DNA from: Tricholoma matsutake
Lineage: Eukaryota; Basidiomycota; Agaricomycetes; Agaricales; Tricholomataceae
Assembly (NCBI GenBank): GCA_026075535.2
Contig: AP026540.1
Coordinates: forward strand, 13,206,001-13,270,000
DNA length: 64,000 nt
Reading direction: 5' to 3'
Shown: positions 45,803-56,855 of the stretch, one piece after another
Numbering within the stretch: the stretch's first letter is position 1
How the letters are laid out: each line of letters opens with the position of its first letter
Notes under the pieces: model-generated
Databases searched by the model: none
What the model was told of the DNA's origin: nothing
The model's input: only the letters and a program-made list of their open reading frames with translations
Program-made: the position numbers and the translations under genes

Positions 45803-46348
45803 TGTCAAGACCAACTCTTCCAACCGGACTTCTGATCATTTTCTGCCCCCCTTCCCAGCTGCCTTGCATCACAGCCCACCTCCTATCAGCAGCACTGCCT
45901 AGAGGCAAAATTCCCTCATTTCCAATTAGGTGAAACAGTTTCAGGATTTGCCTCAGAAGCCAGTTTTCATATTACCACAGCCTCAGAAACTCCGACCTTA
46001 GTATTTAAGCTAGCTACTTTCCTTCTGTATTGCCAGTTTGTAAATCAACAAAGTCACCCAATTAATCCAACTCTGTCTTTGCTCCCATTTGTCTCTCTTA
46101 AGTCCTCCTCAAGACTTTTACTCGTCCTCTCTGGAAATCCTCTGATCCTCTGATCCTCCCTTCTCACCTTATCTGAAATTAGGACACTTGATGAGGAGAA
46201 GGGCACAGCTTCTTACAAGCTGAAGCCAAGTCCTTTCTGTTCCAACCTCACCTTGGATTTCCATCAGAATTCTGCTCCTATCTGACTCTTCCCTTTCAAC
46301 TCCTACCATCTGGGTACGACTGGAAATCCGACATCTCAGAACTTAACA
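45803..46348 (+). repeat. 3' LTR of gypsy B
   Basis: 546 bp; preceded by the polypurine tract AAGGGGGAAATAC; followed by target duplicate ATTAG. Confidence 0.9.
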
Positions 46349-46353
46349 ATTAG

Positions 46354-47420
46354 TGTTTGATCCCCAATTGGCATCCAAGTAAGCAATGGGTTCAACTTCC
46401 CCCCTTTTCTGGTAAACAATACCAAGATTGCAAGTGCTGTTGAGGTACCAGAATATACATTTGATGGCAGTCCAATGAGTGGTTCTGAGGTTGCTCATGA
46501 ACTGACTGAGTGTTTGCACTGTGAATGAGATGTTGGGTCACATGCCAATTGCTGCATACATGAGTGATCTGATTGCACTGCAGTATTCAGGGATATTGTG
46601 GTGTTCATCATCGGGCATTTTGATTAGTTTGATATCAGGGTCCAATGGTGTCCTGACAGGGTGCAAGTCTGTCATTCCAAATTTCTCCAGAACCCTTTTG
46701 ATATACTGGGACTGCATGATTTTGAGGGTACTAGCCTTCATGTCCCTCTCCAACTCCAATCCCACAATCTGCTTTGCCTCCCCCAGGTCCATGATTGTGA
46801 AGAACTTTGATAGCTCAGCTTTCATTCCCACAATTGCATCAATGTCTGATCTGAGAATGGTCATGTCATCAATGTGGACCAAAGTGATGATCAGATCTTG
46901 ATCAGTATGCCTGATATAGACACATTGATCAGAGAAAAGTTGCATGAAGTTCATCTGCAGGAATGTTTGGTTGAGTTCATTGTTCCAGGCTCAGCCAGCC
47001 TGTTTCAGCCCATAGAGAGGGCATAATAACTGTAGAGCTTGTCCTGTACCATCATCATATTCAGGGGGTTGCATCATGAAAATCACATCCTCCAACTTCA
47101 CATTCAGGTACATGCCTACCACATCAACCATGTGGATCATAAGATCTAGTTTGGTTGCAAGCACTATCAATAGCCAAAAAGTTTCCAGCTGCATTACTGG
47201 TGCAAAGGTTTCCACGAAATCTATTCCTGGAATCTGTGAGAATCCCTTTGCCACAAGTCTGGCCTTGTATTTCATGATTTTTCCAGTGTGGTCACATTTG
47301 ATATGGTAGACCCATTTGCTTGCAATAACTTGGTGGTCTGAGGGTAGGTCAACCAATTTGAATGTACCTCTTTTGGTCAATTGGGTCATTTCAGCATCCA
47401 TTGCCATCTTCCACTTTCAC
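46354..47420 (-). pseudogene. Copia reverse transcriptase
   Basis: Minus frames: MAMDAEMTQLTKRGTFKLVD, ASKWVYHIKCDHTG, YKARLVAKGFSQIPGIDF, ETFAPVMQLETF, PLYGLKQAG, a TGA where Arg is usual (QAGxAWN, 46991), then the active-site block LVHIDDMTILRSD at about 46870 and MDLGEAKQIVGLELERD. Both Asp of the xxDD motif are present. The frame continues beyond the gypsy B insertion. Confidence 0.85.
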
Positions 47421-47599
47421 CAATCCAATCTATTTTTAGCTTCTTTTACCATAAGTGGATCATTCTCCAGTGTTCTTCCTCCACTACTGGTACCTGGTGT
47501 TGCCATTCCTTTGGCCCGCATGAGTTTGGGTTGTTAAGTGTCCTGTAATTTATGAGTGGTTGTGTGAGGATACATGCTGACCTTTCCTGAGGCATTGGG

Positions 47600-48225
47600 A
47601 TTCATGATGATGATGCAAGATTTGATGGTGATTCAGGTACATGATGGATTGCTTCCTCTCCTGGTGCTTGTTCACCCAGAGTCTGCTTGTCATTATTTCC
47701 ACTCTCCCCCTCAAGCTGCATAGGGTGAGTTACCTCCACTTCATCATATTTCTCCTCCATCACAGAAAATACCACATTTTGAGAGGTGAGGGTTTGATGA
47801 GTTTGAGGTTTATAGTACCTGTATCCCTTCATACCATCAGCTATTCCCACAAAAATAAATTGATGTGATTCGGGATCAAGTTTGGATCTTTTCCTGTCCT
47901 GCTGCAGAACCCACCACTTTCTGCCAAATTCCTCCAGGTGCAATATGTCTGGCTTCTTCCCCCAGAAGACTTCATTGGGTACCTTATGATCCTTGATCGA
48001 TCATGTGGGAGATCTATTTTTGAGATGTGTTGCAGAAGTGATCACTTCTCTCCAATGAGAGAGTGTGGGAGTGTGTGCTGGTGCAACATTGCACACATGT
48101 GTTCTACCAGCATCCTGTTTAGCAGTTCAGTCATGTAGTGTTGCCATGGCTTGAACCACATTTTTTGCTATCTTGGGAAATAAATTACCCAAAATCACTA
48201 AAATATTTGAGGAGCTAGATCCCAT
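47600..48225 (-). pseudogene. Copia integrase C-terminal region
   Basis: Minus sequence contains MLVEHMCAMLHQHTLPHSL-like text at about 48050-48110, then LHLEEFGRKWWVLQQDRKRS, ESHQFIFVGIADGMKGYRYY, and QTLTSQNVVFSVMEEKYDE. These are the GKxPxxxHL/FVGY-like blocks that follow the copia integrase core. Several frameshifts. The 5' part of the element is missing beyond the gypsy D insertion at 48231. Confidence 0.75.
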
Positions 48226-48230
48226 CAAAA

Positions 48231-48632
48231 TGTTAGGGTGACACCCACTATCTGCTAGCTAAGACCGTGTGGGTTCTCTCTACAAGAAGGGGGTGGGATC
48301 CACGCTTGTGATGGGGGAATTGATGGTTTTGATGTGAGGGGTTATTAATAGGTGAGTTTGTTGAGATAGGCCTTTCACACTGAAAGCGTAGGTGGAATAC
48401 CTAAGAGAACACAACTGGGGTCCCCTAGGCATATATTTAGGGTTTATATACTATGTTACATATATTGTACATTGTGGTTACCGACGCACTCATACATGCG
48501 CGTACATTTTGATGCGTGCAAAATAAAATTCTCATGCTATCAAAATGTAGCGTCATTTGGCGTCATGTAGCGTAATTCGACATAATAAAATAAAAATGAA
48601 AGTTTATTAGGTAATGGGGTGGTTTCCTAACA
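48231..48632 (-). repeat. 3' LTR of gypsy D
   Basis: 402 bp; on the minus strand preceded by AAAAGGGGGGTAA (plus 48633-48645). Highly similar to 54884-55283. Confidence 0.9.
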
Positions 48633-48643
48633 TTACCCCCCTT

Positions 48644-51475
48644 TTATGCCTCAACTTCCAGGCAAGAAAATATTATGTTTGTCCCCTGTGTGAAATTTTG
48701 GTAAGGCCGGAATTTTATCCCCTCATACACCATTCTTGCAATGCGACGCAGAGCATTCAGATTACGTTTAAAGAATTGGGCAATTGCGTTACATGCTTGC
48801 TTACAATTCTCTTCGGGTTCCCACAAATTATTTTTGTCGGTATAGTTTTTCCACTTTATTAAGAACTCCAATTTGTTCCATCGAAGACGTGAGTCTAGAA
48901 TTTCTTCAACTATGTATTCTGGAGCACCTTCTACTATTATCGGAGGTTGTGGAGTAGTTTGTTGGCCAGGAATAGTGGGCGGACAGTAAGGGCGTAGGTG
49001 GGATACCTTAATCTCGGGATCAATCTTAAATGATTGGGGTAATTTTAGCACTACCGCATTAGGTGAGATCACTTTAGAGATCGCATATGGGCCAACTTGT
49101 TTCTCCATAAGTTTCTTCGAAGGTCGTGGAATATTCAGGTCCTTGGTACTTAGCCATACCAAGTCACCAACTTTGTACTCTGGAGCGCGTGCTTGAGTAC
49201 GATCCGCGTGTCGCATCATGTCATCACGTGCTTTCTTCAATGCCGCCTCTGCTGCCTCTTGTACCTTTTGCATCTTAGATACAAAATCTTCTACTGACTG
49301 TACTTTGACTTCCCTTCTGGGTTCTACTCCCATGCGAGGATGATATCCATAATTCACAAAAAAGGGTGACATACAAGTAGCCAAATGGAATTTGTTATTG
49401 ATGGAAAATTCGGCAATTGCCAACCATTTGGGCCAGTCAGTTTGTCGGTAGTTGACAAACATACGTAGGTACTGCTCCAACTCCTGATTCATTCTCTCTG
49501 TCTGCCCATCAGTCTGCGGGTGATATGCCGTAGATAATTGAGTTTGAATTCCCAATATGTTGTTTAGTTCTTGCATAAATGCGGAAGCAAATTGTGGTCC
49601 GCGATTGGAGATAATGGTATCAGGTAACCCATGTAACTGCCATACCTGATTTAGATAGAGGTGTGCCAAGCCCAATGATGAGGTTTCTGTAGTAGTAGGA
49701 ATAATATGGACCTCCTTTGTAAAGTGGTCGCATACTATGAATATTGCATCGTACCCTTGAGCCTCAGGTAATCCGGTAATAAAATCCACAGATATATCTC
49801 GCCACAGCACTTTAGGTATAGGGTTCGGCATTAATTTTCCTGCAGGTTTCTCTGGAAATTTCTTCCCCCTCATGCACGTATCACATCCATCCACATACCC
49901 CAACACATACTTTGAAATTCTGGGCCACCAATAATTTCTCATTACTAATTCCAACGTCTTCCATCTTCCTGGGTGTCCAGCAATTGGCATATTGTGATGT
50001 AACCAGACGATCTCCCTTCGCAAATCCTGATCCTTTGGTACATACACTTTTCCTCGAAACAACACCAACCCTTGTTCCTCAGCCCATTTGTCTCCTTTGA
50101 TATTACCTTTCTTCTCTCCCTTCAGAGCTTTCACGGCTTCCACTACTTCATCGTCCATTTCTGAACATTGTCTAATTTTAGACAACATTTCCATTTCCGA
50201 GCTATCTATTAACAGATGCCCTTGACGCATAGCGCAAATGCGAAAGTATTCAGGTTTGAGTAAGGTAACATTTTTATTGTCCTCCTCCACCCCCCTTTTA
50301 TGATCAATACATCTGGATAATGCATCTGCTTTCCTCATTAAGCTTCCTGCTTTGTGGACCAAGTGAAAATTGAAACGCGATAGGAATAGTGCCCAATGTG
50401 CTTGCCAGCAATTAAGCTTTTTAGCGGACATGAAGTATTGCAGATTTTGATGATCCATCCAGATCTCAATCTGATGCGTACATCCCTCCAAATAATGCCT
50501 CCATGCCTCCAATGCTCGTATTATCCCCAACATCTCTTTGTCATGCACATCATAATTCCTCTCCACATCATTCAACCCTTTTGACAAGTATGCACAAGGA
50601 TGCCATTTGTCATCTTCGCACAGCATTGATAATACTGCTCCAGTAGCAAAATCGGATGCATCGGATTCCACTTGCAAAGGGCGTGTGAAATCTACTGGGG
50701 CTAATATTGGTCCCTCCACAAACTTCCTCTTCAACTCCTCAAACACTGTCTGCTGCTGCTCTCCCCACCTCCATACTACTCCCTTTTGCGTAAGGTTATG
50801 TAAGGGCATGGCAATTTTAGAAAAATTGTGCACAAAGCGACGATAATAATTTGTGAGTCCCAAGAAGGCTTGAACCTCCTTGACATGGGTGGGCACAGGC
50901 CAATCTGTGATCGCCTGTACCTTGATCGGATCCATTTTGATCCCGTCAGGGCTGATCAATAATCCTAGGAACTCGATCTTGCTTGCCCCAAACACACACT
51001 TCTCTGGTTTCAAAAATAGATCATTCTCCGCCAACCTCCATAACACCTCCTGCACTATCGCCTCATGATTCTCTTCATCCTCCATGAATATCAGAATGTT
51101 GTCAATAAATATTATTACCACGCCTTTGTCTATTACGTCCTTGAAAATGTTGTTCATCATATTTTGAAAGGTCGGGGGACTATTAGTCATCCCAAAAAAC
51201 ATGACAAGTGGCTCGAAGGATCCTCGACACATGGCAAATGCAGCCTTCCACTCATCTCCTTTCTTTATTCGTACATTGTTGTATCCCCATCGTAAATCCA
51301 ATTTTGTAAAGACCTTGGCTTTTCCCACCTTATCAATTATTTCTGAGATCAATGGCAGGGGGTACACGTTCTTCACTGTCCACTCATTCAGATACCTATA
51401 ATCGGTACACATCCTCTTTCTTTGGTCTTTTTTGGGCACGAAGAATATTGGTGATGTCTGCGGTGATTTCAAAGG
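48644..51475 (-). pseudogene. Gypsy D pol: RT, RNase H, integrase, chromodomain
   Basis: The 942-codon minus frame contains RT ([55 protein letters not shown]) with FIDNILIF at 51085-51110, where the second catalytic Asp is Asn. RNase H follows (VESDASDFATGAVLS, IEIWMDHQNLQYF), then integrase with its HHCC region (LHHNMPIAGHPG, CDTCMRG), VDFITGLP and TIISNRGPQF at about 49595-49625. In that last block the expected second catalytic Asp (SDRG) is Asn; copy E has Asp. The chromodomain reads EYIVEEILDSRLRWNKLEFL, WEPEENC. A TGA at 51473-51475 separates it from the protease frame (GYIxPLKSPQTSP, Arg expected). Long and open, but predicted polymerase- and integrase-dead. Confidence 0.88.
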
Positions 51476-53297
51476 TCATATGTATCCTTTGTGCAATTGC
51501 TCCTTCAGGAATGCATCCACTTCTTCTTGTTCCATCGGAGATAATGGATATACCTTTGACTTCTTTGGCACAAACCCGGGCTTCATCTCAATCGCATGAT
51601 CCCATGGCTTCCGCACCGGCATTCGCTCAGACTCCTTCTTTTGGAATACTGACAAATGTTCATGATACACTTTTGGCACCCATTCCTCCACTGGCTTCTC
51701 CACCTTCACGATATTCTTATCCCATGACTGTCCTCCACGAACTGCTCTAAAGGTTTGCTTTTGCTTTTCTTTCTCGATCATGATCGGAACTTCCCCATTT
51801 GGCATTTCCTCATCCTCCACTTCGTCCATTGTAACAGAATACTTTCTCAGATGTTCTTTCTCTTTCTTTTTCCTTTTTTCCTTCTTCATCTTCCTCCCAT
51901 ACACATTGCATTCCTTAGGACAATGAGTCATTTGTACTTTTCCAGTTTTCCAATCAATTTCGGGATTATGCTTCCGTAACCATGGACATCCTATTATTAG
52001 ATTGGTTTTCCCAAGATTGCACACTTTGAATATGGCTCGCTCCTGATGCTCCTGATACTTTAGTACCATATTCACCTCCTTGATAGTTCCTCCACGATTG
52101 ACTGTTCCGTCAATATTGTACACCATTATAGGTTGCACCAGCTTGCATGTATTAATACCATTTCCGGTAATTAAGGATCGATTAATAAATAATCCTGTAG
52201 CACCACTGTCAAGCAACGCTTCCACATCAATAGCTGCATGCGTGTCCACTAGTGTTTACAGGTCCAGTTCAGTCCGGTTTTTTATGTCTAAATGGGGCAA
52301 CTGCAACCGCAACCGGTCCAAAACTGACCCAGATATTGCTGAACTGCAACCGGACCGCATAGGACCGGTCCATATCAGTCCATGGACCGAAAAAAACCAG
52401 TTTGAACCGACTTTTTGCTGTAAAATTTGTTGTACCAATATAACCCATATACTTCTCGACAACTATTAATTGGACTATCTTACCATTACACAAGCAGTTG
52501 GATATTGTAATTCCCCGGCGACAGGTCCAACTTTTAAGAGATTTCATCAAGATCTGACAGAGATATGACCGAAACAAAAGTACATTGTATTCCATGTTGT
52601 AGTTTGTAGTTTGTAGTTACAACTTGTTAGGGCTGTTAAATGAATCAAATACACATGGTATAGATGTTTATGTATGTTATTCCTTTGCCTTGGATAATGT
52701 CCAATTGTGCCCAACATTTTTGTAGCACAAGGTATAAACAGTACAGTCACAGCTGCTCAAATGACATCAAAATACTCACATCAAAATGTATTTTGTCATA
52801 TCTCTCTCAGTTCTCAACCGTTTTTGATGGTCCAGGGAGCGAAATTGAAGCCATTATGTGTGGGAATCAGGGAGTATAGTGTATGTGACCTATAAACCGG
52901 TTGAAACCGGTTCGGATCAGTTTTCATCAGTTCAATGATATTTGTCAAAGCAAAAGACTGGCAACTGGACTGCAAAAGACCGGTCCTATAAATAGCCACC
53001 TGATGAACCGGACTTTGGTTCAGTTCAGTCCGGTTTCAGTCTTTTTCCGGTTCGTAGGACCGGACCTTTAAACACTAGTGTCCACTGTCTTCAGTCCCAC
53101 AGTCAAGGTGATTTCGGGTTCTATTCGCGCAGAGCGAATAAAGAATTTAGGGGTTTTCGGAAATGACATGTGACAATTTTCTTTGTCACGTGATTCGCAA
53201 CAGTTGTACTCCTCCTCGATTTCCTTTTCTGATTTACTCTGGGTTTCCTCGGATACTAATACATTGTAACAATTCTGGGTCACCAATGGGGAAACCT
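51476..53297 (-). pseudogene. Gypsy D protease region, split by MITE
   Basis: The frame 51476-52249 has VEALLDSGATGLFINRSLI, the aspartic protease active site, about ten codons after the MITE junction at 52250. Downstream are YNIDGTVNRGGTIKEV, LIIGCPWLRKHNPEIDW and the linker SWDKNIVKVEKPVEEWVPK leading to RT. On the far side of the MITE, 53078-53297 (VSPLVTQNCYNVLVSEETQ) is the linker from gag. Removing the MITE and one duplicate copy would join them, so the insertion is recent relative to the element. Confidence 0.8.
52250..53077. mobile_element. hAT-like MITE in gypsy D
   Basis: 828 bp, flanked by perfect 8-bp duplicates GTGTCCAC (52242-52249, 53078-53085). Ends TAGTGTTTACAGGTCC and (inverted) TAGTGTTTAAAGGTCC. 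Eight-bp duplications with TAG-type ends are characteristic of hAT transposons. Interior rich in inverted ACCGGT/CCGGTT motifs and has no transposase frame, so it is mobilised in trans. Confidence 0.88.
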
Positions 53298-54396
53298 TCA
53301 CTGGGACTCTTCCACAAAATTCTTCTGCCTGCCTTCCTCTGGCTTCACTTCCTCGATTGTAGCTTCCCTAATCTTTCTTTTCTGCTTACAATTCTTAGAA
53401 ATGTGTCCTAACTGCCCACAGTTAAAACATTTAAGTGGGGCTCGTCTCCCCACTTGATCAACCTCCATTGCCTCTGCTGGTGCTGCTGACTCCGTAACTA
53501 TAGGTGTCACTGCCATGGCCGGTGGCTGTGCCCTCGGAGCTTGCACCTGAGGCGCCTTTCCTTTCTCGGACTTTCCTCCTGATGACTTTCCAAATTTACT
53601 ACTTCCATACATCAACTTGGACTCTGCCTGTTCCTGCCGATATTGCTGGTCAAGGCATATTGCCCAATTATACCACTCGTCCAACTTCTCTGGCATAGAA
53701 GGTAGTCAGTAGATAGACTTGAATAAAGAGGGATTTAATCCTGCTTTCAAAAACTCTACCAACACAGCTTCTCCCATGTCCATTTGCGAAGCTTCTGCTT
53801 TGAACTGCAAAATAAATTCATCCGCCATTAAGGAACCTTGGTGCATGGTCTTTAATTTAGCATTGGCTGTCGCCTTTGGATTAGGGTCTCCAAACTGTGC
53901 CTCCAATCTCTCCAGAAATTCCTTGAAGGTTGCAAATGGTTTATTTCCCGCAGCAATTTGATTAATAGCCTCGTTTCTCCAGAACTGTGCTTTCCCCCCC
54001 TGAATGTATGAGAGAGCAAACATAATCCTAGACTCGGCTGTATGAAACTCTGGCTTCCTCCCATGGATGTATAATACTATAGAGCTGATGAAGGATTTTG
54101 TATTCTCCATGGTACCGTCAAAGATTTGTGGGGGCACGTACTTAGGTAAGTGCACTTTTCCATTTCTGGATTTCTCCACCGTCTCATCCTCCTGCGATAT
54201 CCACTCCACCATCTCCTCCATCTCATCATCTCTTTCTCCTGTCATCTCTGGCTGTACTTCTGCTTGTCTGGGCTGTGATGCTGCCAATACTGACACTAAT
54301 TGCAACATTTGCGCTGTGAGCGCATCAGTTTTTCGCCTCTAGTGCTGGTATGGGAACAGGATTAGGACCGGGATTAGAAGTTGAAGGTTCAGACAT
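53298..54396 (-). pseudogene. Gypsy D gag
   Basis: ATG 54396 (MSEPSTSNPGPNPVP). A one-base insertion in an A run near 54333 shifts the frame; the main frame (54308-53706) has LPKYVPPQIFDGTMENTK, RIMFALSYIQGGKAQFW, RLEAQFGDPNPKATA. A TGA at 53706-53708 follows SLFKSIY; copy C has CAA there, so CGA is the likely ancestor. The end has MPEKLDEWYNW, a Lys/Pro-rich linker and the zinc knuckle CFNCGQLGHISKNC (C-x2-C-x4-H-x4-C). Confidence 0.85.
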
Positions 54397-54883
54397 AATT
54401 GTAGAATCTGTGATGAATCACTTCTTCGACAAATTCAAAATTTTTTCTTCGAGACCTATCCAAACATCTACGGGTCACAGGATAAGGTTTGTCAAGGTTT
54501 GTCAATGGTTCGTCATTCGTCGGGCGCCTATTTTGACACTTCGGATCAATAACCCTTCCAACAGTCCCTAATCTCGGAGATAACACTGAATTCAGCTTGT
54601 AACTAAAATAGTTGTCTGAATAGAGTGATGTAAATCATAACTAAACCAGATCCGATCAGTTGTCTGGTTGCAGCTGTCCTAATGATGAGCGCTGCCTCTC
54701 GATCACTGGTGGTCACAATGTAAGCCGAGGCCTGGCGTCAGCTTACAAAAGAAAAGGTAGATTATGTATATACAAGTACTTCCGGCTCATGCCGAAAGGA
54801 TGAGTAATTGGATGTGGCACGGTGAAACAATGACGTATACACAAGTAAGAGAAGGTGCACTGATATGGGAAGTTGTGTTCTTC

Positions 54884-55283
54884 TGTTAGGGCAACACCCA
54901 CTATCTGCTAGCTAAGACCGTGCAGGTTCTCTCTACAAGAAGGGGGCGGGATCTGTGCTTGTGATGGGGGAATTGATGGTTTTGATGCGAGGGGTTATTA
55001 ATAGGTGAGTTTGTTGAGATAGGCCTTTCACACCGAAAGCGTAGGTGGAATACCTAAGAGAACACAACTGGGGTCCCCTAGGCATATATTTAGGGTTTAT
55101 ATACTATGTTACATATATTGTACATTATTGTTACCGACGCACTCATACATGCGTACATTTTGATGCATGCGAAATAAAATTCTCATGCTATCAAAATGTA
55201 GCGTCATTTGGCATCATGTAGCATAATTCGACATAATAAAATAAAAATGAAAGTTTATTAGGTAATGGGGTGGTTTCGTAACA
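54884..55283 (-). repeat. 5' LTR of gypsy D
   Basis: 400 bp; matches 48231-48632; followed by target duplicate CAAAA at 55284. Confidence 0.9.
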
Positions 55284-55374
55284 CAAAAGCCAAGGGGTCT
55301 CCTGTCAACTCTAAGCGATTGGAGAAGTGGTTCCTGAGATATTCAGGTGGCTTTGAAATGGCTCAAGCCATGTT

Positions 55375-56855
55375 AATCTCAGGATCAATTTTGAATGATT
55401 GAGGTAATTTTAGCACTACCACATTAGGCAAAATTACTTTAGAGATTGTGTATGGGCCAACTTGTTTCTCCATAAGTTTCATAGAATGTCATGGAATATT
55501 TAGGTCCTTGGTATTTAGCCATACCAAGTCACCAACATTGTACTCTGGAGCGAGAGCTCGAGTACAATCTGTGTGTCACATCATATCATCATGTGCTTTC
55601 ATCAATGCCACCTCCACTTCTTCCTGTACTTTTTGAAATTTAGATACAAAGTCTTCTACCGATTGTACCTTAACTTCCCTTCAGGGTTCTATTCCCATGT
55701 GAAGATGTAGTGAAGAAGGGTGACATGTGAGTAGCCAAATGGAATTTGTTATTGTGGGAAAATTCAGCAATTGCCAACCATTTGGGCCAGTCAGTTTGTC
55801 AATAGTTGACAAACATACATAGGTACTGCTCCAACTCCTGATTCATGCTCTCTGTCTGCCCATCAGTTTGTGGGTGATATGCCATAGACAATTTACTTTG
55901 AATCCCCACTATGTTGTTTAATTCTTGCATAAATGCGGAAGCAAATTGTGGTCTGCGATCAGAGATAATGGTATCAGGTAATCCATGTAACTGCCATACC
56001 TGATTTAGATAGAGGTGCACCAAGCCCAATGATGAGGTTTCCATAGTAGTAGGAATAATATGGACCTCCTTTGTGAAGCAGTCACATACTATGAATATTG
56101 CATCATATCCTTGAGCCTTGGGTAATCTGGTGATAAAATCCACAGATATATCTCGCCATGGCACTTTAGGTATAGGGTTCAGCATTAATTTCCCTGCAGG
56201 TTTCTCTGGAAATTTCTTCCCCCTCATGCACATATCACATTCATGCACATACCCCAACACATATTTAGAAATTCTGGGCCACCAATAATTTCTCATTACT
56301 AATTCCAATCATTACTAATTCCAACATCTTCCACCTTCCTGGGTGTCCAGCAGTCAGTGTATTATGATGTAACTGGACAATCTCCCTTTGCAAATCCTGA
56401 TCCTTCAGTACATACATCTTATCTTGGAATAATACCAACCCTTGCTCCTCAACCCATTAATCTCCTTTAATATTACCCTTCTTTGCCTTCAGAGCTTTCA
56501 TGGCTTCCACTACTTCATTGTCCATTTCCAAACATTGTCTAATTTTAGACAACATTTCTGCTTTCAAGCCATGTATTAATAGATGCCCTTGACACATAGC
56601 ACAAATGCAAAAGTATTCAGGTTTGAGTAAGGTAACATTCTTATTGTCCTCTTCCACCCCCCTTTTATGATCAATATGTCTGGATAATGCATCTGCTTTC
56701 CTCCAATGCTCATATTATTCCCAACATCTCTTTGTCATGCACATCATAGTTCCTTTCCACATCATTCAAAATATGCACAAGGATGCCATTTGTCATCTTC
56801 GCACAGCATTGATAATACTGCTCCAGTCACAAAGTCAGATGCATCTGATTCCACT
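55375..56855 (-). pseudogene. Gypsy E pol fragment (RNase H end to integrase)
   Basis: Same family as D. The integrase frame 55799-56308 contains ELVMRNYWWPRISKYVLGY, CDMCMRGKKFPEKP, VDFITRLPKAQGYD, TIISDRRPQFASAF and YHPQTDGQTE. An RNase H-integrase linker is at 56457-56657. A 14-bp local duplication (CATTACTAATTCCA) occurs at 56307-56322. The chromodomain, 3' end and LTR are missing on the left; RT and gag are missing at 56856, where foreign sequence starts. CpG is strongly depleted relative to D. Confidence 0.8.

Larger units (their letters stand above)
39835..46348 (+). mobile_element. Ty3/gypsy copy B, full-length with both LTRs and an antisense accessory gene
   Basis: LTRs at 39835-40391 and 45803-46348 share ends TGTCAAGACC...CAGAACTTAACA. 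They are flanked by ATTAG on both sides (39830-39834, 46349-46353), a 5-bp target duplication. Gag, protease, RT, RNase H, integrase and chromodomain occur in order on the plus strand, with many TGA/TAA stops. Between the pol stop (44752) and the purine tract before the 3' LTR lies a minus-strand gene (44800-45664). The LTRs differ by point changes and an 11-12-bp deletion near 46330. Confidence 0.9.
39470..48230 (-). mobile_element. Ty1/copia element, split by gypsy B
   Basis: Minus-strand order: integrase C-terminal region (47600-48150), RT (46354-47420), then after the 6.5-kb gypsy B insertion the RNase H end (39486-39830) and 3' LTR. Integrase before RT identifies copia. Gypsy B interrupts between RT and RNase H with a 5-bp duplication. 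The 5' end is lost at 48230, where gypsy D is inserted. Confidence 0.8.
48231..55283 (-). mobile_element. Ty3/gypsy copy D, near-complete
   Basis: LTRs 48231-48632 and 54884-55283, ends TGTTAGG...TAACA, flanked by CAAAA on both sides (48226-48230, 55284-55288). Minus-strand gag, protease, RT, RNase H, integrase and chromodomain are all present, pol being one 942-codon frame. It retains far more CpG than copies C and E, so it is the youngest of the family here. It is disabled by an A-run insertion early in gag, two TGA codons, an 828-bp MITE in the gag-protease region, and substitutions in two active sites. Confidence 0.92.
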
